From: Panaeolus papilionaceus
Lineage: Eukaryota > Basidiomycota > Agaricomycetes > Agaricales
Direction of reading: 5' to 3'
Assembly: GCA_015501605.1 (NCBI GenBank)
Contig: JADNRZ010000007.1
Span: forward strand, 930,001 to 994,000
DNA: 64,000 nt
Below, piece by piece: positions 35,768 through 51,875 of the stretch. Below the pieces are notes generated by a model. The model saw only the letters and a list, made by a program, of their open reading frames with translations, was not told where the DNA came from and made no database searches. The first letter of the stretch is position 1, and every line of letters begins with the position of its first letter. The translations under genes were made by a program, and so were the position numbers.

Positions 35768-36912
35768 GTCAAAAGCCTTCAAAGGGGAATTAGAGTAGAG
35801 TTGTATTAGGTGCTAGGTTTTGAACGATTTTCCTTGACATGCGACAACTCTCGGCGTGGACCAATTTGGGGAGGGTTGCAGTCTTGTGAACTCTTGAACC
35901 ATATGGAATTTCGGCCATGTAGAGCTGAAGAAATCGTCCCCGCAGCATATCATGTCAGGAGGTGAACTTGAGACTTCTTAGCTCGCCAATATTAAATATA
36001 ATGAGACAGCGCGGAATAAAAATGCCCAATTCTGCAGCCTAACGCTCGCGATAAGACTGAAGATGCAAGTGTTGGGCCGCTTTAAAGGCGAGTTCTTTTC
36101 GTACTCCAATATTGGAGGTTCGCCCTGGGAGTTATCGTATGTTGTATTCACGTTTCGCAAGACATCGCCATTGAGTTTGCGAGTTAAAATTATGCCGGAA
36201 CTCGACTAATGCGAAAAATTGTATCGCGGAAATCCTGGGTAGATAACCGGATAACTTAATTAAGTAGTCACTGGCGAATCATGTCAGCCTAGGGGAAGGA
36301 GGACTGTTAATAAGTTAGGAAGACATACCAGCAGTCATAGGTGTGCCAAAAATAATGAATAGTCGGCGATAAGTAGAAATGCACTTACTTTACCTTTGTC
36401 GTGTTTGTTTAGAGATAGACGTTCCCTGGGTTGCTTCTTCGAGATGCCGCTAAAGATCACCGAAGGCTGAGGCGTTACGCCACTGAGAGTCTTTCAAGCG
36501 CAGATCAACAGTTCGTCACGAAAAGTTCCTGCGCCCTTTTGCATTCAAACATGAAACGTGGAGGACAACCAGCTCTATATGGAGCGTCTACATTGAGGTA
36601 CCAGGGTCCAGGACACAACGTTAGGGGTTGAGGATCCCTTTGACGAAGTTGAAAAATCTAACTTTACTATGACAGGTACTGAAGTTTAAAAAACGGTTCA
36701 AAGAAGTCAGGTGTCAGCACATACCGTATCGCTAATTGGAGTGTATTCAAAGGATAACTTCAATCCCACAGCTTCTCACGAACATGCTGTACACGATTTG
36801 GCCGATGTCCTGATATTAAGGCGCAGCAATGAGTCGAAGATTCAATGCCATACAAAGGTCCAATATATATTTTTGTCAGTGTTTTTATCCACACCAAGCG
36901 ACGACAATCTTG
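35768..36912. other. Intergenic, esterase B promoter and esterase C 3' flank
   Basis: This is about 1.1 kb without a gene. It contains the element at 36075-36091 that is shared with the promoter of paralog D. Frames at 36431-36631 and 36711-36974 are not coding-like. Confidence 0.5.
36075..36091. promoter_or_regulatory. Shared element upstream of esterase B
   Basis: The 17-bp ggccgctttaaaggcga is identical to bases 44860-44876, upstream of esterase D. It is a near palindrome around CTTTAAAG and lies about 310 bp from the start. It may be a regulatory site or just a remnant of duplicated promoter sequence. Confidence 0.4.
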
Positions 36913-39310
<2,398 letters not shown>

Positions 39311-40553
39311 ATCCCGAAAACTCACGAGGGGGGCGAGGTGTTTGTGCAGTCTGTGTTTTTAAGTTGTTCCCCTTCCACTGCGATGTTCTAGGCGAGCTTT
39401 TTTTGAACATATTCTACACTTCTGAGCCCTTGAGATGTATGAATGCTTCTCTGTATCAGGACGAAAATCTCCTCTTGATGTTGCATTATGGCAGAACAGC
39501 GTCGTGAATAGCATTCGACGCCAAATTTGACTCGGCACGACTGATAAGGGTGGAGTGGCGAGAGAAGATGTACCAATTCTGAATATGAATTGAGATAACG
39601 GCCTGGATGTTTGTTGGCACCCCTTTATTGGCGACCCCATATATTCATTTGGGTCAGATAAACTTAGATTTCAAGGAATGAGCCCTCATTGTAGGCAATC
39701 TATATAAAGACTTTTTAGAGCGTAATCATGCCAATGAGATTGAACATACCCACAAGAGTCTTCGTCCCACAACATTTATAAACTCGTGAATCCTGACTTT
39801 ATGAGCTGACATTCAAATTTACCGACTTGTTATCCCCTATAATCCTAGGACACCCATGAAAATTCTCGAACTCATGTTCACATCCATCAACATGCAAACG
39901 GATCCTTAGGTTGGAATGAATTTTGTTTTCAAGCATGTCTCGACTGTTATTTCATGACACGGACTGCGCATAGAGCAAGTCTGACGATACATGTCAGAAG
40001 CATAGGGAATTGTAACGGAAGGGGTCAAATTGAAATTGGGGCAAGATGGAGGCTGGAGGTCAGCGTGAATGACAACAATCGCGTCCAAGCTGGATCAACC
40101 ACTGCATTCCCACGCAGATGCTCGACAGTCCAACAACCCTGAAGCGTTCTTTTCAGGGTGTCGAAACCGACGGAGCTTTGGAGACTCGGAGATTGGTAGG
40201 CCTTTTCTATAACTTTCAGCCTACATGTTAATGGTATGTCACTCATCCCCGTCCTCAGATAATCATCGATGTTTCAAGTCTTCTGAGCATGTGGTCCAAG
40301 CCGACTTAAAGTCGACATGACGAGTGCGATGCTCCTCTTCTGCCCGTGAATGACGAAGCAAGGAATTTTGATTGACAAAAATCTTGGAAAGGCGGGTTTC
40401 ATCTTATGCGATGGGTGTCAATTGTGGCCGGCATATGAGTCCGCAGCAGCAGTCACTTCAAGGATAAAAAGGAGGGGTTTAGAACCTGGAATCGTCAGGC
40501 TCTGGTCTGTTCTATTTTCCATTCGATCTACGACCCTCCTGACGGTTTCTAAA
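39311..40553. other. Intergenic, divergent promoters of esterase C and the lectin gene
   Basis: No gene was recognised. On the lectin side, AGGATAAAAAGGAG at 40461-40474 is a TATA-like element about 85 bp upstream of the start codon. The frames at 39359-39640 and 39906-40246 have no family resemblance. Confidence 0.5.
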
Positions 40554-41866
40554 ATGTTGACTTCGTTTGTTACATTGACCCTCGCCTCTTTAGCGTTATC
40601 GAGTCCTCTCACCCCACGCCAAACTGGCTCGGATGGAAGACCTACCAGGCAATACTTTGTACGCAACAATTGCCCTTCCAATATCAATCTATACATCGCA
40701 GGGACTTTCGACAGCAACATCGCTCGAGGTGCAACTGTGACGAAAACCCTTAGTGATAACGCAGGATTCTTTTACACAGACGCTAACGGGGGAAGTCCAA
40801 CCACCCCAGGAACTGTCAGAACTGCATTTTCGGCGGTGTGTAAAGAGCACTATTTCGTACAACTGAACGCTGACAAATATCGAATCGCACATACTTAGAA
40901 CTTCTATTATCTTGTAAAGGATCCCAATTTTGTCAACGTTGAGCTGCAAGTTGCGCCTCGTGGAAGGAACGCTGTAAGCTTTCAGAGTACATCTCACTGC
41001 TGGAGGCTTGACTTACGCGTCTTTTATAGACCAACGGATTCTGTCAAACTATTTCTTGTGGTTCGATCGGCTGCAACCAGGCCTTCCCTGCCCCACCTAC
41101 CCGCTTCCCAAATCCCAACACGGGACTTGATGGAACGGCTCCTTCAAACCCTTATTTTGAATGTCCCGTTGACAACACAGACTATGACATCACGTCAGTC
41201 GTCTTTATCCTGCGCCTAATAACCACGAATAATACTCAAATGGGTTTTGAATTTGTTTTTTTTATATAGGTTCTGCCCCTCAGGTTCTTTCCCTCGCCGA
41301 GGTAACGCCATCCACCCAAATGGTAACACTAGCAAGTGCCTCGATGTCCGTGATGCCAGCTTCCAAAACGGTACCCCTGTACAAATGTGTGTGCACTTTG
41401 AAAGCCTTAAAATAAATGCTTATGCATACTCTGAGCACCAGCTATGATTGCAACGGAACCCCCGCACAGCGCTGGACTGTGAACAAGGGAAGCACCAAGG
41501 TTCGCCTTGATGGAACCGACTTCTGTCTCGATGCAGGCTCAAGTGCGTATTCAAATCAATGTAAACGAATGGGACAATCATTGAAAGTTTTTTAGACCCT
41601 GCAAGCGGTGTCGGTCTGAAGATCTGGCAATGCTTTGATAACCTTCCTGCTCAACAGTGGAACTATACCCTCGATAACCGTATTGCTCTCGAGGGACAAG
41701 GTTAGTGTCTTGACTCATTTACGCGACGAGAGACCGTTTTGACATTCTTCTCACTGACACAGGCCTCTGCGCGGACCTGACGGAAGGCTCCCTCGCCAAC
41801 TCGAACCAGATTCAGACCTGGACGTGTACCGACAACAACAACAACCAAGTCTGGACTTTGAGCTAA
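40554..41866 (+). CDS. Secreted thaumatin-like plus ricin-B lectin domain protein
   Basis: There are seven exons: 40554-40835, 40899-40973, 41030-41193, 41270-41386, 41442-41542, 41596-41700 and 41763-41866. They total 948 nt and encode 315 residues, and all junctions keep frame. Signal peptide MLTSFVTLTLASLALSSPLT is followed by an N-terminal beta-rich thaumatin-like module of about 170 residues (NNCPSNINLYIAGTF, then GFFYTDANGGSPTTPGTVR, YYLVKDPNFVN and DYDITFCPSGSFP). The C-terminal 125 residues are a ricin-B type beta-trefoil with QxW motifs: CLDVRDASFQNGTPVQIYDC, QRWTVN, QQWNYT and QVWTLS. It is likely extracellular and carbohydrate-binding (cell-wall glucan plus galactose-type sugar are guesses). 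There is no enzymatic toxin domain. It lies inside the esterase cluster on the opposite strand. Confidence 0.85.
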
Positions 41867-42163
41867 GGTGTGGTTCGTCTGTGGAGTATAGTTGATGACT
41901 TCTGCATTCGTATGTGTAGATGGACTTGATCGGACCTTTTGAACTTTCGAAATTTGAACATTGTAGTACTAGGTAGTTATGAGTACATTTTCGTGACATA
42001 CGCTTTATCCGCCCTGTAATCTAGAGTTGATTATAGGATGATGAAATGGCTTATGGGAGCACACGGTGAAGATCTCATGCATCACAGATCGAAACTAGTA
42101 CAGTGATTTTAAAGCAGCCTGTCATGAAAACTCCCGGGTCCAAAGTAAACCCAGCAACGTTTT

Positions 42164-44602
<2,439 letters not shown>

Positions 44603-45353
44603 ATCGAAAGCAGGACAAGGGAGAAAGGGCGGTCAGTCCTGGCTTTTAAATGGACGCCATACGAAGCTCAAGAATCACCCCAGTCGGTCATTTTCAATAT
44701 GAATAATCTTGTCAGAAGTTGAAGCCATATGGAGACCTTGTCATTGGATAGTCCTTCCTTCGTCATTGGATTAGACTGTTGAAGACCAGTGTGGCTCCAC
44801 GAGAGAAAAGCATCCCTGAATAAAATTATGAGCAAAAACAAAACGAAGACAGCCTCTTTGGCCGCTTTAAAGGCGACATACAAGTGAATAAAGTATTTTG
44901 ATTTCACATCCTGGGAATCGCCGTTTGCTCCTTTAATGCTGTAGAATTAACGAAGCGGTTGAATTTCTCGCGAAATCGTTTAAATTAGACGTTTATGAAT
45001 ATGAAACACCCTTTTGCAGGATCTAGAAACGGGTGACCACAAATGAGGCCGTGCTTAATAGCCATGTCGGAGAATATTTTACCCAAGATGGGTTCATATG
45101 TTTTCTCAAGAAAACATAAGCCCCTGCGACTAAAAATAACTCGCAAGTGCCAAGGATATGTTAGGGGTTTTCTTGCCTTTCCCAGCATGTCACATTCGAG
45201 TTACGCATTGGTGACGTCACTCGATGCCGCCTTGATTAGGGGCTCGTCAAACCTTCTCCTCAACCTTGAGGTTGGACGAAATCAACACCAGAAGAGTATT
45301 CAAGCTGATTGGAGGTGCCAATATCCATAATAAAATTGTACCATAGCAGCATT
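44603..45353. other. Intergenic, divergent promoters
   Basis: This lies upstream of esterase D and of the orphan gene at 45354. It contains the element shared with the esterase B promoter at 44860-44876. No gene was recognised. Confidence 0.5.
44860..44876. promoter_or_regulatory. Shared element upstream of esterase D
   Basis: The same 17-bp ggccgctttaaaggcga as at 36075-36091, about 260 bp upstream of the esterase D start. Nearby CCTGGGA bases also match the other promoter, which suggests duplication of a longer region that then diverged. Confidence 0.4.
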
Positions 45354-47163
45354 ATGCCTGGGGCTAATTATATGGGTGGAAAACGGTACAGTACTTTTTG
45401 AACACATGCCACGATCGCTTGAGTTTTATGGAAAGCACCCATTCATATCTTTGCTTCTCATAGGCACGCAGCAAAGGCACGAGCAAAGGATGCCGTCGGA
45501 AAGATTCAAAAAGGGTACTTCGGCAGGCAAAAATTAGATGTACTATCCAAAAGCCTTTCTACCAATCGTGTTCACGAGGGACCTAGACGAGGCGTCAAAG
45601 ATGACGCTGCGAATAAGATTTCTCTCGCACATGCGAAAAATAAGTCTACGATAGAGGAGGATGACGACTTTTATAGCTATATCCCAAGTCCAACTCGGCC
45701 GACCATTCGAGCACGTAACTACGGCTCCTCAAGTGCGCATACATCAAGCCCCAATCCACGACATTCCAAAATCCTCGAGGCCATTGATACAAGCGATCGT
45801 AGGTTTTTAGGGACAAGTGTTTGATTGCAGCAGCTCATAAACGATACGTAGCCTCGTTTTTGAGAAAAACATTGGACGACATTTTAGCTCTGCCAGATCT
45901 GGCCTGTCTGCACAGCTGGGGTCCCACCAAAAGCCGCAATCAACGAAAGGGCGGGGAACATTCTCTCGTACAGAATTTTGCGGTGGGTTCTAGGCAAGTT
46001 AGATATAATTCAGACAATTTTCACGATGAAAACGAATTCGTATACTTACCAACCGCAGCAGCCCTAAACTCAATCACACGCAGTCCTACCGACACGGTGA
46101 AGAAGTCAGCGTTTCGGGTCAGAATAAGCCCGTTAAGTCGACAAGACCAAGGAACTCCTGGAGTCCTTTAAGCTCTCCTTGTCACAGTTACACCATCAGT
46201 GACGACTGGGATGCAATATCGGATGTCGAGGACGATTATCCATTACAAAGGGGCTGCTCGAGTCCCAGCAGAGAATCGATGGACCACGACCAAGGATTTC
46301 CCTCGGCTCATGTTAGTCCAGTGAGATTGACTTCGCCTTCCACCCTTGACGAAACCTCTGGATGGCCTAACATCCCTGCTCGCGTTAAGTGGGGTCCTGC
46401 TGCGTTTGGCGAGTTGTTCAACGAAATCAATCCTTGGGAAAAGTTGGGAGAAATCCTGGGGATTTCTAGTCCAACTAAGCCAGTTGAAGACACAGAGGCA
46501 GCAGTGCAGTCAACTCTATCGCCTTTTTATGAGTATCAAACTGCCAGCCAAGAGGATGCAGAAATGGAGCAATGGGATATACTGGCAAGCACAAATGCCA
46601 AAGACGACAGCATTGTCGCGGATAGCCAGCACTCGAGTGTAGAGAGCAACGTGAGAGGCAATTCTGCAGACGAAATAGCTGGAGCTGTTTGTGTGTCAGA
46701 ACACGAGCAAGATGTTCCTTCGTCACTACGGGAGTTATTGAGATCGCAAGGACGAGAAAATCCAAAAATATTCTCAATTGCAAGTCAGTCGTCAGGGAGT
46801 CCTCGTACAGACAGTCCACAAGCGGGAATGCAAGGAGTAGCGGCTACGACAGATTTCCTGTTGGTCGGGCCTGATAACCTTATGGAGGATGTTTTTGATG
46901 ATATCTTCGACGACGGGCCATGTCTTTGGGATGCAGTAGACGACTGCGGTGCCAGTCGCTCAAATGGCAAATATGTACACACAGAGCTCATCAGCCACGA
47001 CGACGCGCAATCCAATCATCCTAGTCATGATATAGCTGAACAGGAGATCGCCTCGCAGGTGGTCCAGATTGAAGAAACATTACACATTCCGGAATTGGCA
47101 GAGTTAGATGGAAAATACATAGGCCCAGCTTTGTTCAATTTTTCTGAGTCAGAGGAAGAATAA
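45354..47163 (+). CDS. Basidiomycete-type orphan protein (MPGANYMGGKR start)
   Basis: Exon 1 (45354-45385) encodes MPGANYMGGK plus the first two bases of R. A GTACAG donor joins to 45464, reading on HAAKARAKDAVGKIQKGYFG, then RQKLDVLSKSLS and EEDDDFYSYIPSP. The frame shifts near 45815 and again near 46025, so more exons exist. Intermediate text includes HKRYVASFLRKTLDDILALP. The last stretch, open from about 46030 to the stop at 47163, has SDDWDAISDVEDDYPLQRG, then WDILAS, LEDVFDD-like acidic runs and the C-terminus LFNFSESEEE. It is acidic and Ser-rich, without signal or membrane segments. Internal splice sites are unsettled because no standard intron fits both shifts neatly. Its function is unknown. 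Confidence 0.6.
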
Positions 47164-47496
47164 AGGATGTTCGTTGTTAAATTCTGAGGAGGGCCTTTGT
47201 TAAAAGCATTATTGTGGTTTAGAGTTGGAATTCGTCTGCCAGTCACCAGTGCCAGTACCGCCAAGCGGTTCCGAGAAACAATGAAACCACGTGATGCTTT
47301 GTGCTGCAAGCGTCGTGGGAATCTGCGGAAGGTTCCTAATGTCCATTTTGACTCGCTTTGTCACTTCACCACACTTGTCTCCTACCACAATCATTGACCA
47401 CCTCATTATCCTCATTACCTTCAGGTTTACATTCACGCCACTTGCTCAGAATCATCTACATTTTGGAAACGACCTTATTCTACGACTTTAACGACA
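47164..47496. other. Intergenic, MEX67 promoter
   Basis: This is about 330 bp between two genes on the same strand. The last 100 bp are C/T-rich. No gene was recognised. Confidence 0.5.
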
Positions 47497-49983
47497 ATGT
47501 CTGTTTTTACGCCATCTGCTTCAGCACCAGCAGGAAGCAAGGCCATTGCGGCAAATGCTCTTCGGAGTGCGGGTCTCATTGACCGAGACGCGCCCATGCG
47601 CGATGTGGCTGACAATCCCGGAGGAAGGAAAGGTCGTCTACGCTCCGGAAGGACTACAAGGACTGTAGATTTAAATAAGTCTAATAAGGCTACGACGACG
47701 GATGTTCGAATGGTAAATATATTGCTCATTTTATTTCACACTTAGACAGCGAGAGAGCATTCTGCACCCTATTGCTCGGTCCTGTCACCCACCTTTCATT
47801 TTCCTCCACCTTCCATGAAACTACAGCTTACCGATCTCGACGTGTATGCAGCACTCCTTACGATCTACTAGAGGTGCCCATGCGGGACCTTCAGATCCCC
47901 TCTCCCGCTCTGCTAGAACAACAGACCGAACCCGCAAGACTGTCCCTGGCGCATCCACCTCAATATCTGCACCAAGTAAAATTCCCGTTCTACATAGGCG
48001 ACCCAACCCTCTTCGAGAAGGTTGGACGGAGTTTGTGAACAAGCGATACAATCCAGAAGCAAAATTCCTGGACCTTGGGGTAAGTTTCCCTCGTTTTTCT
48101 AAACCATGCGTCGCTATTATATATCGTATAATCTGTGGAACGTTCATATATGAATCATATGTACTTACTGCTGGGCTCTTAGTCAATGATCGAAGACGAA
48201 ACAATCAAAAAGTACAATCTTACGCCACCTGGCTACGGTGGCTCTGCTCGTGAAGCATCTGTCATTTTCAGACTTGCAAGCAAACTTACACCAGAGGTAA
48301 ATTGTTTACTTCTCAACCTTCCATTACGATGCCTAATTAATGTGCTAGGTGCAAACGCTTTCGCTTGCGAATAACAATCTCACTGGGGAGCATTTACTGC
48401 CACTAAACCGATTCCTACCCAATCTTGTCAACCTGTCACTTCACAAAAACAATATTCGTGATAGGAAAGATCTCTTTGGAATTTCTAGCAACAGAGGAAA
48501 GCTAGCACATCTACAAGAGTTGATTCTGACGGAAAATCCGATTCGGATTAAAGCGTATGCTGCAGGAAAGGCGGATACGTACAGGAGGTATGGCTTGGCT
48601 TGCTCGCTCTTGCATGATGACATCATTATATTCATACTACTGTCTTTTACAGTGAGGTGTCAAGACTCTTCCCATCGCTTCAGGTGTTGGACCAAGAGGC
48701 AATCACCCAGATATCCTTTGATGCTCCACAATCAACAGAGGCTAGCGTTCCAGTTGAAGCCCCAAATGCTACCACTTTCCCATTTGACATGAACCCATCT
48801 TTCGTCACTGGTGTAGACGGTGGGCTCATCAGCGAATTTCTGATTCGGTATGTCGCTGTACACATCTTACGCTATTTCTCGTCGTTGACATCGAATTCTA
48901 GCTTCTTCAACACTTTTGATACTCAACGAGATGCTCTCGAGAGTGTTTACGACACAAGTTCTACCTTCTCCTTCTCTGCCAACACTAGCATACCCACTCG
49001 TGCCCGACAAGCTGGACTTCACACATCAGCCGCATTACCAAACCAACGTAAACTCACCTGGGGTGCTTGGATTGGGAGCGGCTCGCGTAACTTGAGCAGA
49101 GTAGGCGTAACCGCCCAGCAGCTGGTGCAAGACCTTCGTGTGGGGCATCAGCAAATTGTAGAGTTCATCAAGAAATTGCCTGGTACAAGGCACAATATCA
49201 ATGGCCCCACGGAGAAGTTTTGTTTAGATTCGTTCCCTGTTCCACATGGCCAAATGACGGGCTTGCTTTTGACCCTCCATGGGCAGTTCTCTGAAGGTGA
49301 GTTGCTCATCCTTCAATTTCGCTCTAAAAGTACATATGGCTGATTTTTATCTCGTCGCTTCCTCTCGGATAGTCGGCACGGAGGGTGTTCGTTCATTTGA
49401 CAGATCTTTCATGCTCATCCCAGCTCCTAATAACTCTAGGTGGGTTCACTCTATAATTTTCCATTTTGACAGGGAAGTGCTGACATGTGTTCGACATTGA
49501 CTATAGAGCGAAGCTGAATGGTTGGAACGTTATGATACTCTCCGACCAGTGGATTATTCGTGGTTACTCGAGTCCTGATTCCTGGAAGCCAGGACCATTG
49601 TTGGTCCAAGCGGTTGACCAGAAAGCTTCTGCAAACGCCCACCCTGTCCTTGCTTCTTTGCCACCGGATCAACAGGCTGCCCTTGCGACCCTGGTATGTT
49701 TCTACGCTCGTTTTGGTTACCCTCTCCACACCCGCTGATCATTGTTATCTACACAGCCTGAACCACAACGCAACCTGGTTTTGCAAGTCTGCGCTCAGAC
49801 GAATTTGAACGTCAAGTTTGCAGTTGACTGTCTAGCCGGAAATGGATGGGATCTGGCAAAAGCAATAGCCAACTTCAACGAAGTGAAGGTAACTATTTTT
49901 ATTCTGGCCTATTGCTTCTCAAATTTGGGGTTTGCTAATCTACGTTATCGCAGGGCAACTTAGCAAGGGATGCATTCCTTTAG
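47497..49983 (+). CDS. MEX67: mRNA export receptor Mex67/NXF1
   Basis: This encodes the principal mRNA export factor. Its partner is MTR2, and it carries mRNPs through the nuclear pore. The start is [20 protein letters not shown]. The N-terminal part includes RNPLREGW-like [20 protein letters not shown] leucine-rich repeat domain covers [20 protein letters not shown] and [16 protein letters not shown]. An NTF2-like domain follows: [17 protein letters not shown], then [16 protein letters not shown] and [11 protein letters not shown]. The C-terminal TAP-C (UBA-like) domain is [20 protein letters not shown], then [16 protein letters not shown], ending ARDAFL at 49983. There are about ten exons. 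The order LRR, NTF2, TAP-C is the family's. Confidence 0.9.
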
Positions 49984-51875
49984 GAAAACAAATACCCTGA
50001 AATTGGCAAAGCTCGTCGGAGTATGTGGATATTCCACATTATATCTTCCGTCAGATGGCCATGGCCGGTGTACGATCTTGTCATTGACAGAAGTTCTGGC
50101 GGATGAACCATCATGGCATCGCTAACCCAGACCATCTGTCTGATGTTTTGGGCGTTTTGTTTTTGTTATCTATATCCGGCATCACACTTTCCCCCAACCA
50201 CCATCATAATTCTCAATTGTTCTTATTCTCATTTCATATTCGTACATGTCCTTCTGTTTTGTTTATTTTCCTCGAATTTCGTGATAACATATTGGACTGG
50301 CAGGACTGGCGAAATCTTTTCTACCCTCCCTCTTCTCTCGCTTTTAAATATTTTTTGCATGTAATCATAAATCGCATATCCGTACATACATTTAGCGCAT
50401 AAACCCACATCATACAATAACAATACTATATTCCACAACCTCTCTTCATCAATCTCTGGTGTCTTTTCATGTCCGATTTCGAGTATTTTTGGCGTGACAT
50501 TTATGAAGAGGATTCCCACTGGCAGTGGGTCGGACTGTCTTCCCATGTCCTTTCATGGCGATAGGTGGCTTTTACCGGCGGCCCAGACCGTTCCCGTTGG
50601 CTGAAATTGGCTACCGGCGAACGATGATTGCGATGCGAGTGGTGTATATATGACCATTTGGCGTTTGAGTGTTAGGCACAAAAGCCCAAAGGTACCAGTT
50701 TTCTCACTCTGACGTGCGCGCACGCCAGTGATGATCCTCTGAAAGACGGCAACCTTACTGCGACGATGGGGGTTGCTTCGCTGTGATCGCAGTCTCTGAT
50801 CATGGTCTTGTGCTTCATGGGCGCAATACGAACACGTTTTTGTTACCTTTTTTGATGTAGAGAATATTCGGGATGATGATGATGATATCATTACTGTGCC
50901 CGATGCTGTTCACCTGTGTTCGATACTGCTTTACAATTTCTAAAGTTGACGAGTTATATTGCGATGCTCAAACCGAAATGAATGGCAAAAATTGGAACTC
51001 AAAGCTATAACAGTTTATATGTGAGCTAAAGAGATTCATCAACAGTTCATTTGAATGCTTGTGGACAGTGGTGGATTTGTGGATATGATTTTGAGATGAA
51101 TGGTGAGATACTCATGTCACCATTAGGGAAATACCGTCCACCAGTACGGGGGGTTTCTCAAGAATGTCAAGCACCGGATATCTGACATAACCAGACCCAA
51201 AACCTTTCAGCATTCCTAATCAGTTGATTTTAGTGCTGATTTTGTGGTGTTTTCGGAAGGGGCTTAGTGGCGAGTTGTGTATCAACAACTGATATTGGAT
51301 TTTACTGAGAGCCGGGGCAGTAAAGCAACAATTCTGAGGATATTTTACTGCTACTGTGAAATTTGTTCCGGCGATATCATATTTTGTGGGGGAAGCGGGG
51401 CCTCGAGGCTTGTCGTGTCCCCGTTTTTCCATGATTTTTCACGGGAAGAAACTTAAAACGGGACTATGATGCAGGGTCTGAAGGCTTAGCTGTAGAATTA
51501 TTGGCTGCCCTTGTTCTGATTGGCATATCTATTGCGTTTGGTCCTGCCTCGTTGCGTCGCTTCGAATTTTCTCGTGGGTTAGAGATTTTCATACATATGT
51601 TGTGTTTCTCTGCATCGCAGGTCTTCCCTTCCGTCTGTCTCGTCACCCGCGCCATCCTCATCCACCTCCTTCCATTAACGAGCTAACACTAATCCATTCA
51701 AAAGTATATCGGTTCTTACGCGCCTACTACCTTCTTCTTTCCTGCTTTTTATTTCTACTCCATAACTTGTAAACATTCACATCTCACTTTCTTTGCTTTC
51801 CTCTTGCTTTCACTCACACACGCTGCCCAATCACTGTCTTTTCGCGTTTCCTTCATCCACAATACTCGAACTACT
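49984..51875. other. Intergenic, no gene seen
   Basis: This is 1.9 kb between MEX67 and the ankyrin gene. A (GAT)5 tract lies at 50872-50886. C/T-rich leader sequence precedes 51876. The frames at 50103-50402, 50553-50891 and 51464-51686 have no recognisable domain. This is the longest unexplained gap on the right side. Confidence 0.5.

Noticed and set aside
49984..51875. Possible additional gene between MEX67 and the ankyrin gene
   Set aside because: No frame carries recognised residues and no splice chain connects them; only a short GAT repeat stands out.
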